NCBI GenBank assembly: GCA_026989655.1
Contig: JALSIX010000139.1
Coordinates: 1 to 40,785, forward strand
Length of the DNA stretch: 40,785 bases
Direction of reading: 5' to 3'
DNA from: Caldilineaceae bacterium
GTDB taxonomy: Bacteria > Chloroflexota > Anaerolineae > Caldilineales > Caldilineaceae
In this document: piece by piece, positions 7,874 through 16,624 of the stretch
Numbering within the stretch: position 1 is the first letter of the stretch
Layout of the letters: every line of letters begins with the position of its first letter
Program-made: the position numbers and the translations under genes
The notes under the pieces: model-generated
Told to the model about the DNA's origin: nothing
The model's database searches: none
Seen by the model: the letters and a program-made list of their open reading frames with translations, nothing else

Positions 7874-9130
7874 ATGACCCGAACCCGCCTGATCTTCGTC
7901 GCCATCGTCGCCGTGGCCCTCCTCATCGTGGCCGTCTCCCTGGTCTGGCGGGCCGCCACGGGCAACCCGGCAGATGCAGGGCTCACCGTGGAGCGCCCGG
8001 AAGAGATCACCGTGCGGGTGTTGGTGGCCCTGCCCGTGGAGCCCTGGGTCCGGGCCGCGGCCGAGCGGTTCAACCGCTCCGGGCCCACCGTGGAGGGGGC
8101 CGCGGTCCAGGTGGAGGTCATCGCCATGGACGGCCTGGTGGCCCTGGGCAAGTGGGACCGCAACGACTTCGGCGCCCTGTCCGCCAACGTGGATCCCCAG
8201 GAGCTCCAGCCGGAGGAACGGGCCCGGCTGGCGGACTTCCCCACCGCCTGGATCCCGGACAGCCGATACCTGGTGGAGCTGGCCAACGTGCCCTACAAGG
8301 AGCGGCTGGGCCGGGACGTCTTCCTCACGGACGGCACCTACCGGGCCCGTCCCATCGCCATCAGCCTCTTCACCTGGGGCATCTACGAGAGCCGGGCCCG
8401 GGTGCTCCTGGAGCGCTTCGGCGAGATCCGATGGCGCACCATCCACGACGCGGCCGTGGCCCCAGGGGGCTGGCCCGATCTGGGCGGCGACCCAGCCTGG
8501 GGGTTCTTCAAACTGGCCGTGCCCGACCCCCGGAAGAACGTGGGCGGGCTGGCCGCCATGATCGCGGCCGCGGGCGAGTACTACGGCCGCACGGACATCT
8601 CCGTGGAGGACGTGACCGACCCCGAGTTCCAGCAGTGGCTGGGCGAGCTCATGGGCGCGGTGACCAACATCAGCGGCGGCAGCGCCTACACCGCAGAGGA
8701 CTTCGCCCTCTTCGGCTACAGCGTGGGCGACGGCGGCCAGCTCCTGGAAAGCGACCTGCTCCAGAACATGCAGGGCATCGTCACCCATTGGGAGGAGCCC
8801 CTGCTCCTCTTCTACCCGGAATTCGTCACCTGGTTCGACTTCCCCTTCTCCATCTGGATGGGCCCAGAGACCACCGCCCTGGAGAAGAACGCGGCCCTGG
8901 CCTTCCAGCGCTACCTCCTGTCCCAGGAGGAGCAGAAGGCCGCCCTGGCCTTCGGCCTCCGCCCGGCCAACCCAGAGGTCTCCGTCACCGCCACCGAGGA
9001 CAGCCTCTTCGTGAGATGGGCCGACCGCGGGGTGGAACCCGTGGTGCCCCGGACCACGGCCATGCGGCCCCCGGGCCGGGACGTGCTCCTGACCCTGCTG
9101 CGTTGGTACGAGCTCAACGTGGTGCGCTGA
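7874..9130 (+). CDS. Membrane-anchored extracellular substrate-binding-like protein
   Basis: A 418-residue protein with an uncleaved-looking membrane anchor (about residues 5-24, RLIFVAIVAVALLIVAVSLVW) and an external domain resembling bacterial extracellular solute-binding proteins. Features are the opening beta strand EITVRVLVALPVEPWVRAAA followed by a helix, and the late segments FPFSIWMGPETTALEKNAALAFQRYLLS and QKAALAFGLRPANPEV, which resemble the C-terminal lobe of such proteins. There is no lipobox. No permease or ATPase is nearby. The next gene carries the same kind of fold fused to a VWA domain, so the two probably arose by duplication and may form a complex. The ligand is unknown. 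It starts 14 bp after the previous stop, as in an operon. Confidence 0.7.
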   Translation: MTRTRLIFVAIVAVALLIVAVSLVWRAATGNPADAGLTVERPEEITVRVLVALPVEPWVRAAAERFNRSGPTVEGAAVQVEVIAMDGLVALGKWDRNDFGALSANVDPQELQPEERARLADFPTAWIPDSRYLVELANVPYKERLGRDVFLTDGTYRARPIAISLFTWGIYESRARVLLERFGEIRWRTIHDAAVAPGGWPDLGGDPAWGFFKLAVPDPRKNVGGLAAMIAAAGEYYGRTDISVEDVTDPEFQQWLGELMGAVTNISGGSAYTAEDFALFGYSVGDGGQLLESDLLQNMQGIVTHWEEPLLLFYPEFVTWFDFPFSIWMGPETTALEKNAALAFQRYLLSQEEQKAALAFGLRPANPEVSVTATEDSLFVRWADRGVEPVVPRTTAMRPPGRDVLLTLLRWYELNVVR

Positions 9131-9140
9131 GGTGAGGGCC

Positions 9141-10925
9141 ATGGCTCGTCGCTCCCGCCCCTCTGGCCGCCCCCCCGGGGGCAGAGGACGCCCCCGCCGG
9201 ACCCTCTGGCTGGGACTGGGCCTCTTCACGGTCCTTCTGCTGCTCCTGTGCAGCATCAGCGGCGCATGGTGGCTCGCCCGATGGCTGACGGGAGGAGCCG
9301 AGGAGGCCGGCCCGGCCAACCCGGCCCCCACCTGGCCCCCGGACAGCCCGGTCCTCTCCGTGGCCGTCTCTCCGGTCATGTTGCCCACCCTCCAGGAGCT
9401 GGCCGCGGCGTTCAACGCCCAGGAGCTCACCGCCCCCGACGGCCAGACCCTGCAGATCCAGGTGCGTCCCCTGGTCCCCGAGACCATGGTGACCCGGGCC
9501 CTGGAGGCCCCTTCCTTCCAGGCCCTGGTGCCCGACAGCAGCATCTGGCTGGACCTCCTGGACCGCCAGTGGGCCCAGCGCCACGCCCCCCCGGGGAACA
9601 CCAACGCCCTTGCGGCCCTGATCCCGCCCCGCCGGGTGGCGGCCCACGTCCGCTTCGCGGTCAGCCCCCTGGTCATCGCCGCCTGGGAGGACGTGGCCCA
9701 GGAGCTGGGCTGGCCCCAGCAGCCGGTGAGCTGGAGCACCGTCCAACGCAAGGCCGTGGAGGACCCGACCTTCCGCTGGAGCCACCCCAGCACCCAACAC
9801 GCGGCCGGCCTCCTGGCCACCCTGGCCGAGTTCTACGCGGGCGCCGGCCTGACCCGAGGCCTGGACGAGACCCTGGCCACCCAGCCCCACGTGCTGGACT
9901 ACGTCCGCACCATCGAGGCCACGGTCCAGTTCTACGGCGAGAGCGAGGATGTCCTGGTCCAACGGCTGGCCGAGGAAGGCACCCAGATCGTGGATGCCTT
10001 CGTGGCCCAGGAACAGACGGTCATCGCGTGGAACCGACGGCAGCCCCAGCGGCGGCTGGTGGCCCTCTATCCTGCAGAGGGCACCCTGTGGGTGGACCAT
10101 CCCCTGGCCCTGCTGGAGCTGGGCGCGGAGGACGAATCCCCCGTCACCGACAACCAACGCCGCGCCTTCCAGGCCTTCAGCCAGTTCCTCACCCAGCCCG
10201 ACACCCAACGGCGCCTCCTGGAGCGGGGCTATCGGCCCACCCACCCAGATCTGGCCCTGGATGAGCCCGGCAGCCCCTTCGTGGACACGGACACAGTGGA
10301 CCCCCGCCAGCCGGCCACCGCCCTCCAGATCCCGCCGGCCTCGGTGGTGGAGGTGGTGCGCAACGTCTGGTGGTACACCAAGCGCCCTACCAACGTCTTC
10401 CTGGTGGTGGACACCAGCGATTCCATGTCCGGCGACAAGCTGGACGCCACCCGACAGGCCCTCCGGGCCTTCGTGGACCAGATCCGCGGCCCCCGGGACC
10501 GGGTCGGCCTGGTGGACTTCGGCTCGGGGGTGAAGCGTGTGGTGCCCCTCCAGCCCATGGACGAAAGGGGCCGAGCGAACCTCTTCCCGGTCATCGATTC
10601 CCTGGAGGCCGACGGCTACACCGCCCTGGTGGACGGGGTGATGGCCGCGTACCAGGCCCTACAGGACGCGAACGACCCAGAGGCCATCAACGCCATCGTG
10701 GTCATGACCGACGGCCAGGAGAACAACAGCCGCTACGACATGGGAGACCTGGCCCGGGCCATGCAGGCGGGCCGGATCCCCGTGCTGATCTTCACCATCG
10801 GCTTCGGCGACGACGCGGACGAGGTGCTGCTGCGGCAGATGGCGGAGCTGGGCCGGGGCCAGTTCCGCTGGGCCAGCGAGGCCGATCTCCAACAGCTCTA
10901 CCGGATTATCTCCACCTACTTCTGA
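9141..10925 (+). CDS. Substrate-binding-like domain fused to a VWA domain, membrane-anchored
   Basis: A 594-residue protein. A basic cytoplasmic tail (RRSRPSGRPPGGRGRPRR) precedes one membrane helix (about residues 20-45). An extracytoplasmic solute-binding-like region of about 350 residues follows, with the same C-lobe pattern (RRAFQAFSQFLTQPDTQRRLLERGYRP) as the preceding protein. The C-terminus is a von Willebrand A domain with a complete metal site: DTSDS at 424-428 and the Asp of TDGQ at 524. VWA domains bind protein partners through a divalent metal. ATG 9141 is preferred over an in-frame GTG at 9132 because GAGGTGAG lies 5 nt upstream. The gene starts 10 bp after the previous stop. Such binding-protein/VWA fusions are known in bacteria, but the function of the family is not established. 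Confidence 0.82.
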   Translation: MARRSRPSGRPPGGRGRPRRTLWLGLGLFTVLLLLLCSISGAWWLARWLTGGAEEAGPANPAPTWPPDSPVLSVAVSPVMLPTLQELAAAFNAQELTAPDGQTLQIQVRPLVPETMVTRALEAPSFQALVPDSSIWLDLLDRQWAQRHAPPGNTNALAALIPPRRVAAHVRFAVSPLVIAAWEDVAQELGWPQQPVSWSTVQRKAVEDPTFRWSHPSTQHAAGLLATLAEFYAGAGLTRGLDETLATQPHVLDYVRTIEATVQFYGESEDVLVQRLAEEGTQIVDAFVAQEQTVIAWNRRQPQRRLVALYPAEGTLWVDHPLALLELGAEDESPVTDNQRRAFQAFSQFLTQPDTQRRLLERGYRPTHPDLALDEPGSPFVDTDTVDPRQPATALQIPPASVVEVVRNVWWYTKRPTNVFLVVDTSDSMSGDKLDATRQALRAFVDQIRGPRDRVGLVDFGSGVKRVVPLQPMDERGRANLFPVIDSLEADGYTALVDGVMAAYQALQDANDPEAINAIVVMTDGQENNSRYDMGDLARAMQAGRIPVLIFTIGFGDDADEVLLRQMAELGRGQFRWASEADLQQLYRIISTYF

Positions 10926-10929
10926 CACC

Positions 10930-11808
10930 GTGCCCATGGCCACCCGGACGGAACTCCAGCGACGGGCCCAGAGCCTCCTCATCCAGTACGCGCTCTTCCG
11001 CTGGGAGAACGCGATCCTCCTGGGGCTGACCCTGGTGCTCACCGTCCTCTATCCCCGGCCCTTCCCCTGGTGGCCCGGCTGGGGATGGCCGGCCCTGGGC
11101 CTCCTGGGCGTGGCCTTGGTGATCTACACCAGCCTCACCGACACCCAGGCCAATGGCCGGATCCTGGTGGCACTGCTGCAGGAGGAGTACACCCCCCGCA
11201 CCCTCCGCCACCCTGGCCTCCGCGCCGAGGTGGAGAGGGCCCTGGACTACCAACGCCGCATCGAGGAGCAGATCCGCGCCCAACGCCCGGGCATCCTGCG
11301 AGACCGGCTGGAGGACACCGCCGGCCAGATCTGGGAGTGGGTCCGCTCCATCCACGAGCTGGCCCGACGCCTGGACGGGTACCTGGCGGAACGCCCCAGC
11401 CCTGAACAGCGCCAACATCTGCGCCAGGAGCTCCGGGACCTGGAGGCCCAGCTCCGGCTGGAGACCAACCCGGAGACCCGGAGGCAGATCCAGGAGGTCC
11501 TGGCCGCCAAGCAGACCTACCTGGAGACCCTGGAGGCCCTGGAGGAACGGATGGAGCAGGCACGTCTCCAGATGGACCAGAGCCTCACCGCGCTGGCCAC
11601 GGTCTACAACCAACTCCGTCTCATCGACGCCCAGGACGTGGCCAGCGGCCGGGCCGAACGCCTCCGGGCCGACATCCAGGAGCAGATCCAGCGCCTGGAT
11701 GACCTGGTGGCCAGCCTGAACCAGGTGTACGGGACCCGGTTCGACCGACCCATGCCTGCCGCGGACCCTGGAGCCGTGGCCGGCGCCCCAGGGGACACGA
11801 ACCCCTGA
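10930..11808 (+). CDS. Two-helix membrane protein with long coiled-coil tail
   Basis: A 292-residue protein of unknown function. Two membrane helices near the N-terminus (about residues 27-44 and 52-70) form a hairpin, so the long remainder should lie in the cytoplasm. That remainder is helical and charged, with coiled-coil character over about 85-265 (for example QEVLAAKQTYLETLEALEERMEQ). The tail ends in a Pro/Ala-rich segment. Translation may start at GTG 10930 or at ATG 10936; neither has a good ribosome binding site, and coupling to the preceding gene (stop at 10925) is likely. A cytoplasmic coiled coil tethered to the membrane, encoded with PspA, could be a docking partner for PspA; that is inference. 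Confidence 0.7.
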   Translation: MPMATRTELQRRAQSLLIQYALFRWENAILLGLTLVLTVLYPRPFPWWPGWGWPALGLLGVALVIYTSLTDTQANGRILVALLQEEYTPRTLRHPGLRAEVERALDYQRRIEEQIRAQRPGILRDRLEDTAGQIWEWVRSIHELARRLDGYLAERPSPEQRQHLRQELRDLEAQLRLETNPETRRQIQEVLAAKQTYLETLEALEERMEQARLQMDQSLTALATVYNQLRLIDAQDVASGRAERLRADIQEQIQRLDDLVASLNQVYGTRFDRPMPAADPGAVAGAPGDTNP

Positions 11809-11885
11809 CCCTTTCGTCCTCCTGTGGAGCGGGCTGGGGCCACCGTCTCGGCCCGCTGCGATCCGTCCTTGTCGTGTAGGAGAAC

Positions 11886-13049
11886 ATGGCCAATCCCATC
11901 GCGATGCCTCGACACCTGCGTATCCTCCACCTCCTCCTGTTGGCGCTTCTGCTGGCGGCCTGTGGCGGGGGCTCCCGCCCCACCCGGGGCGACGCGATCG
12001 TCTACGTGGCCGTCCCCCTGAGCGGCTTCCAGGCCAACGGCGGCCAGACCGTGTTGGGTGGGGTGCGGCTGGCCGCCGCGGAGGTCAACCTCCAGGGCGG
12101 CCTCCTGGGCTACCGGGTGGTGGTCCACCCCCTGGACGACGAGTCGGACAGCGACACGGCCGTGGCCAACCTGGAGACCATCCGCCAGGCCCTGGACCGG
12201 GGCGACCGGGTGCTGGGCGTCATCGGCCACCTGAACAGCGGCCAGACCGAGGCCACCCTGCCCCTCTACGACGAGCTGGGGTTGCTGGTCATCACCCCCA
12301 CCGCATCGGAACAGAGCCTGACCCGCCGGGGGTACACCCACTTCTTCCGGGTGAACGCCCACGACGGCATCCAGGCCCAGGTGGACGCCCGCTTCCTGGT
12401 GGAGACCCTGGGCGCGACCCGGGTCGCGGTGCTCCACAACGACACCGGCTACGGCCGCGGACTGGCCGACTCCCTGGTCCAGGAGCTGGAGGCCCGGGGC
12501 GTCCAGGTGGTCTACCGGGCCCAGGTGGCCGAGGGCCAGAGCGACTTCCAGGCCATCCTGCCGGAACTGCGGGCCACCGCGCCCGACGCCCTCTTCTACG
12601 CGGGCTACGAGATCGAGGCCCCCTACCTGCGGGCCAGCCTGGTGGAGGCCGGCCTGGATCTGCCCATGCTGGCCAGCGACGGCGCGTTCCTGGCCGCGAC
12701 CATCGACGAATCCAACGGCACGGCCGAGGGGATGTACGTCAGCGCGTTCGCGCCCAGCCCCCAGAACGTCGCGGACGCCCGCTGGATCGAGGCCTACCAG
12801 GCGGTGGAGTACCGGGACCCGGATACCTACTCGGTGAACGGCTACGTGGCCATGCAGGTCCTGGCCGAGGGCGTGCGCCGGGCCGACTCCCTGGAGCGAC
12901 AGGCCGTCCTGAAGGCCCTGCGGGAGGGCGCGATCCCCACGCTCCTGGGGCCCCTGCGCTTCGACGGCAATGGGGATCTGGTGAACCCCCGCATCTGGAT
13001 CTATCGGGTGGAGGGGGGCGAGTTCCGCCAGGTGGCCGAGCTCCCCTGA
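11886..13049 (+). CDS. LivJ-like ABC transporter substrate-binding lipoprotein
   Basis: A 387-residue protein of the branched-chain amino acid/amide binding family (type I periplasmic binding fold). The signal peptide ends in a lipobox LLAAC, so the protein is lipid-anchored outside the membrane. Typical segments are VAVPLSGFQANGGQTVLGGVRLAAAEVN, VLGVIGHLNSGQTEATLPLYDELGLLVITPTAS and VAVLHNDTGYGRGLADSLVQELEARG. Length and order fit LivJ/UrtA-like proteins. The ATG at 11886 follows GTAGGAG. No livHMGF permease or ATPase genes are nearby, so its transporter is elsewhere or it works as a sensor. It may be the last gene of the pspA cluster (77 bp behind the coiled-coil gene). The ligand cannot be told from sequence. 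Confidence 0.88.
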   Translation: MANPIAMPRHLRILHLLLLALLLAACGGGSRPTRGDAIVYVAVPLSGFQANGGQTVLGGVRLAAAEVNLQGGLLGYRVVVHPLDDESDSDTAVANLETIRQALDRGDRVLGVIGHLNSGQTEATLPLYDELGLLVITPTASEQSLTRRGYTHFFRVNAHDGIQAQVDARFLVETLGATRVAVLHNDTGYGRGLADSLVQELEARGVQVVYRAQVAEGQSDFQAILPELRATAPDALFYAGYEIEAPYLRASLVEAGLDLPMLASDGAFLAATIDESNGTAEGMYVSAFAPSPQNVADARWIEAYQAVEYRDPDTYSVNGYVAMQVLAEGVRRADSLERQAVLKALREGAIPTLLGPLRFDGNGDLVNPRIWIYRVEGGEFRQVAELP

Positions 13050-13465
13050 GAGACCAAACTACAGGAAGCCGTCGACCGCCCGAGCCCCGCGGAGACCGGC
13101 GGGCGCACAGACATCCGGGGAGACCGCCCCCGGCCCTCCGGGAGCCGCTCGGAAGGGCCACCCCAGCCTGCCCCCTAGGACTACACGCAGATCCCCGTGA
13201 AAATGCCCACGGCGCGCCCAACTCCGGGTGGGTCGCTATCGGAAACGGCTGTCCCCCGCGGTGCGCCCATGCCGTCGCGCCCTCCTGGGCCAGTTGACCG
13301 CGACGCCACGGCCGGTTGACGCGGCCATGGTACGCTGGAGCCATCCACCCGGTGTGGAGTCGGCCGTCGTCTCCAGACCGGTGAGGACCCCGGCCATCGG
13401 GTCGGCGGAGGGCATCCTGGACTTCGGCCAGACTGCAGCCTGCAAAGGACAAAGGAGGAGATGCC
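13050..13465. other. Intergenic region before the hpa operon
   Basis: 416 bp without a supportable gene. A GC-rich hairpin (CCGGGG 13115-13120 with CCCCGG 13128-13133, followed by GGCCCT 13132-13137 pairing with AGGGCC 13154-13159 as an alternative) could end the lipoprotein transcript. Two direct TTGAC repeats at 13294 and 13316, 22 bp apart and about two helical turns, may be regulator sites or -35 boxes, but no convincing -10 follows at the right spacing. The region ends in the hpaB ribosome binding site. Confidence 0.45.
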
Positions 13466-14986
13466 GTGGGTGCGCGACGAGGCCATGAGGTCATCCAACG
13501 ACTGCGGGAGACCCCCCCGGAGCTGTGGCACCGGGGAAAGCGGGTGGAGGATCCCACCACCGAACCCGGGCTGGCCAACGGCGTGCGGAGCCTGGCCCGG
13601 CTCTACGACCTCCAGTGGGAGGAGCCGGACGTCATGCTCTTCGACTCGCCCACCACAGGCCAAAAGGTGGGCCGCTCCTTCATGATCCCCAGGACCCAGG
13701 AGGAGCTGGCCAGCGTGGGGGAGATGATGATGCGCTGGGCCCGGGCCACCTTCGGCATGATGGGTCGAGCGCCGGACTACCTGAACCGGGCCATCTCGGC
13801 CTATGCCGGCGGCGCGGACTTCCTGGCCGAGCCGGATCCCCGCTTCGGCGAGAACATCCGCCGCTACCACGAGTACATGCGGGAGAACGACCTCTGCCTG
13901 ACCCACACCCTCATCAACCCCCAGATCAACCGCAGCGTGGGGCCCGCCCGACAGAAGGACCCCTTCCTGGCCGCCCGGGTGAAGGAGGAGACCGATGCCG
14001 GCATCGTCATCCGGGGGGCCCGCATGTTGGCCACCCTGCCCATCTCCGACGAGATCATGGTCTTCCCCTCCACCCTGCTCAAGAGCGCGGAGGAGGACGC
14101 GCCCTATGCCTTCGCGTTCGCCATCCCCAACAACACCCCGGGCCTGCGTTTCATCTGCCGGGAGACCGTGGACTACGGACGCACCCCCTACGACCATCCC
14201 CTGAGCGCCCGCTTCGAGGAGATGGACGCGGTGGTGATCTTCGACGACGTCTTCGTGCCCTGGGAGCGGGTCTTCCTCTACCGAGATGTGGAGCGCTGCA
14301 ACCAGGCCTACCACGCCACCGGCGCGGTGGTCCACATGAGCCATCAGGTGGTGTGCAAGAACATCGCCAAGACCGAGTTCCTGCTGGGGCTGGTCTCCAT
14401 GATGGTGGACGCCATCGGGGTAGAGCGCTTCCAGCACATCCACGAGAAGGTGGCCGAGATCTGGGTCACCCTCCAGACCATGAAGGCCTTTCGCCGGGTC
14501 GCGGAGGTGGATGCCGCGCCCAACGCCTACGGCGTCATGTCCCCGGCCTGGGATCCCCTGGACGCGGCCCGGAACCTGTACCCCCGGCTCTACCCCCGGC
14601 TGATCGAGATCGTGCAGCAGATCGGCGCCAGTGGGCTGGTGGCCATGCCCACCTGGGCCGACGTAACCGGCCCCCTGGCCGAAGACATCATGAAGTACTA
14701 CCAGAGCGCCCGTCTGGAGGCCCGAGAGCGCATCCCCCTCTTCCGCCTGGCCTGGGACACGGCCCTCTCCGCCTTCGGCTCCCGCCAGGTGCTCTACGAG
14801 CGCTTCTTCTTCGGCGACCCGGTGCGCATGGCCGGCGCGCTCTTCCACAGCCACGACCGCAGCCAGTACATGGAGATGGTCCGGGAGTTCCTCAAGCAGA
14901 CCATCGAGGAGATGGAGCAGGAGGGGGCAAGCCCCACGGCCCCGGTCCCCACATCCGGCGACGGCGCGAAAGGAGGTGACGCGTGA
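13466..14986 (+). CDS. hpaB: 4-hydroxyphenylacetate 3-monooxygenase, oxygenase component
   Basis: A 506-residue flavin-dependent monooxygenase of the HpaB family. It hydroxylates 4-hydroxyphenylacetate to 3,4-dihydroxyphenylacetate using reduced FAD supplied by a separate reductase (HpaC), which is not encoded in this window. The N-terminus MGARRGHEVIQRLRETPPELW matches the family start GARTGxExIxRL. Other family segments are LTHTLINPQINR, FRFICRETVDYGRTPYDHPLS-like wording and DDVFVPWERVFLYRD. The GTG at 13466 is chosen over the out-of-frame ATG at 13461; AAGGAGGAG (13452-13460) precedes it. The gene overlaps the next by 4 nt. Related HpaB proteins hydroxylate other phenols or 4-hydroxyphenylacetyl compounds, but the downstream genes support 4-hydroxyphenylacetate. 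Confidence 0.9.
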   Translation: MGARRGHEVIQRLRETPPELWHRGKRVEDPTTEPGLANGVRSLARLYDLQWEEPDVMLFDSPTTGQKVGRSFMIPRTQEELASVGEMMMRWARATFGMMGRAPDYLNRAISAYAGGADFLAEPDPRFGENIRRYHEYMRENDLCLTHTLINPQINRSVGPARQKDPFLAARVKEETDAGIVIRGARMLATLPISDEIMVFPSTLLKSAEEDAPYAFAFAIPNNTPGLRFICRETVDYGRTPYDHPLSARFEEMDAVVIFDDVFVPWERVFLYRDVERCNQAYHATGAVVHMSHQVVCKNIAKTEFLLGLVSMMVDAIGVERFQHIHEKVAEIWVTLQTMKAFRRVAEVDAAPNAYGVMSPAWDPLDAARNLYPRLYPRLIEIVQQIGASGLVAMPTWADVTGPLAEDIMKYYQSARLEARERIPLFRLAWDTALSAFGSRQVLYERFFFGDPVRMAGALFHSHDRSQYMEMVREFLKQTIEEMEQEGASPTAPVPTSGDGAKGGDA

Positions 14987-15867
14987 AGGAGCTGCGGGGC
15001 TCCATCGTTCCCATCGTCACGCCCTTTGCGGACGGCCAGGTGGACTACGATCGCCTGGTCGGGCTCATCGAGTGGCAGATCGAGAGCGGCTCCCACGGCA
15101 TCTCCGTCACCGGCACCACCGGCGAACCCAGCTCCCTCACCCTGGAGGAGCGGAAACAGGTCATCCAGGTGGCCTGCCAGGCCGTGGCCGGGCGGGTGCC
15201 CTTCGTGCCGGGCACCGGCTCGGTGAACCACCGGGAGACCCTGGAGCTCACCCGCTACGCGGAGAAGGTGGGCGCGGACGCGGTGCTGGTCATCGCGCCC
15301 TACTACGTGCGCCCCAGCCAGGAGGGGCTCTTCCGCCACTTCGACGCGGTGGCCAAGAGCGTGGAGATCCCGGTGATCCTGTACAACATCCCCGGCCGCA
15401 CCGGGGTGAACATCGAGATCGACACCGTGGCCCGGCTGAAGGAGGCCAACCCCAACATCGTGGGGGTCAAGGAATCCAACAAGGACTTCGAGCACATCAA
15501 CCGGCTGCTCCACCGCATGGGGCGGGAGTTCCTGGTCTACTCCGGGATCGAGCTCCTCTGTTTCCCCATCCTGGCCATCGGGGGCGCGGGGTTCGTCAGC
15601 GCGACGGGCAACCTGCTGCCCCACAAGGTGGCCGAGCTCTACAACCGGGTCCAGGAAGGGCAGTGGAAGGAGGCCCAGGACCTCCACTACTGGCTCATGC
15701 CCCTGAACGACGCGGTCTTCCTGGAGATCAACCCGGTGCCCGTGAAGACCATCCTGGGCCTGATGGGCAAGATCCGACCGGAGGTGCGGCTGCCCTTGGC
15801 CCCTGTATCGCCGGAGAACCGGGCGAAGCTGGAGGCCCTGGCCCGCCAGTATGGACTGATCCAGTGA
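14983..15867 (+). CDS. DapA-family (dihydrodipicolinate synthase/N-acetylneuraminate lyase) aldolase in the hpa operon
   Basis: A 294-residue Schiff-base aldolase of the DapA/NAL family. Visible residues are the GTTGE motif (44-48), Tyr134 in LYNIPGRTG, Arg139, and the Schiff-base Lys163 in GVKESNKD. All of these are conserved in true DapA, so 4-hydroxy-tetrahydrodipicolinate synthase activity in lysine synthesis cannot be excluded. Its position inside the hpa operon, overlapping hpaB by 4 nt (GTGA) with a full AAAGGAGGTGA ribosome binding site, argues for a catabolic pyruvate aldolase. It could take the place of HpaI, the metal-dependent aldolase that normally splits 2,4-dihydroxyhept-2-enedioate into pyruvate and succinic semialdehyde. 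That role is inferred from context. Confidence 0.85.
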   Translation: MKELRGSIVPIVTPFADGQVDYDRLVGLIEWQIESGSHGISVTGTTGEPSSLTLEERKQVIQVACQAVAGRVPFVPGTGSVNHRETLELTRYAEKVGADAVLVIAPYYVRPSQEGLFRHFDAVAKSVEIPVILYNIPGRTGVNIEIDTVARLKEANPNIVGVKESNKDFEHINRLLHRMGREFLVYSGIELLCFPILAIGGAGFVSATGNLLPHKVAELYNRVQEGQWKEAQDLHYWLMPLNDAVFLEINPVPVKTILGLMGKIRPEVRLPLAPVSPENRAKLEALARQYGLIQ

Positions 15868-15877
15868 GCACACGCCT

Positions 15878-16624
15878 ATGAAACTCGCCCGCTTTGCCTA
15901 CAACGGCCGGATCTACCAGGCCGTCTACGAGAGGGAGCAGCTCTGGGTGGGCTCCGTGGCCTTCGACCCCCAGGAGGTCCAGTGGCTGCCACCGGTGGCC
16001 CACGTGGGCAAGGCCATCGGTGTGGCCCTGGGCTACGCGGACCATGCCGCGGAGCTGGGGCTGGACCTGCCGCCAGAGCCCATCCTCTTCCAGAAGATGA
16101 CCAGCTCCTTCATCGGCCACCGGGCGGCCATCGTCGCGCCGCCCCACGTGGAGTACATGCACTACGAGGCCGAGCTGGTGGCCGTCATCGGCCGGCCTGC
16201 CCGCCGGGTGAAGGCCGAGCACGCCCTGGACTACGTGCTGGGCTACACCATCGGCAACGACGTGACCGTGCGCGACTTCGTGACCAACTACTTCCGCCCC
16301 CCCATCAAGGCCAAGGGCTTCGACACCTTTGGCCCGGTGGGGCCCTTCCTGGTCACCGCAGACCAGGTGGACCCCACGGAGCTGGGGGTCCGGACCTACG
16401 TGAACGGGGAGCTGCGCCAGGAGGGCAACACCCGCCACCTGCGCCACAGCGTGGCCGAGCTGATCGAGTACATCTCCGCGTTCATGACCCTGGAGCCCGG
16501 CGACATGATCTGGACCGGCACGCCCGAGGGCCTCTCCCACATCTACCCCGGCGACGTGGTCCGCTGCGAGGTGGACGGCCTGGGCGCGCTGGAGAACCCG
16601 GTCATCGGAGAGGAGGCACCATGA
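15878..16624 (+). CDS. hpaG: Fumarylacetoacetate-hydrolase family decarboxylase/isomerase
   Basis: A 248-residue enzyme of the FAA hydrolase fold, in the homoprotocatechuate pathway most likely 5-oxopent-3-ene-1,2,5-tricarboxylate decarboxylase and/or 2-hydroxyhepta-2,4-diene-1,7-dioate isomerase. The divalent-metal ligands are visible as Glu97 and Glu99 in HYEAELVAVIG and Asp128 in YTIGNDVTVRDF. The late motif DMIWTGTPEGLSHIYPGD is also typical. E. coli HpaG is a two-domain duplication of about 430 residues; here there is one domain, as in many Gram-positive and thermophile homologues. The gene starts 10 bp after the aldolase and ends with an ATGA overlap into hpaE, so translation is probably coupled. 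Confidence 0.88.
   Translation: MKLARFAYNGRIYQAVYEREQLWVGSVAFDPQEVQWLPPVAHVGKAIGVALGYADHAAELGLDLPPEPILFQKMTSSFIGHRAAIVAPPHVEYMHYEAELVAVIGRPARRVKAEHALDYVLGYTIGNDVTVRDFVTNYFRPPIKAKGFDTFGPVGPFLVTADQVDPTELGVRTYVNGELRQEGNTRHLRHSVAELIEYISAFMTLEPGDMIWTGTPEGLSHIYPGDVVRCEVDGLGALENPVIGEEAP

Noticed and set aside
13294-13321. TTGACC and TTGACG as -35 boxes for the hpa operon
   Set aside because: No acceptable -10 hexamer lies 16-19 bp downstream of either; kept only as possible regulator sites.
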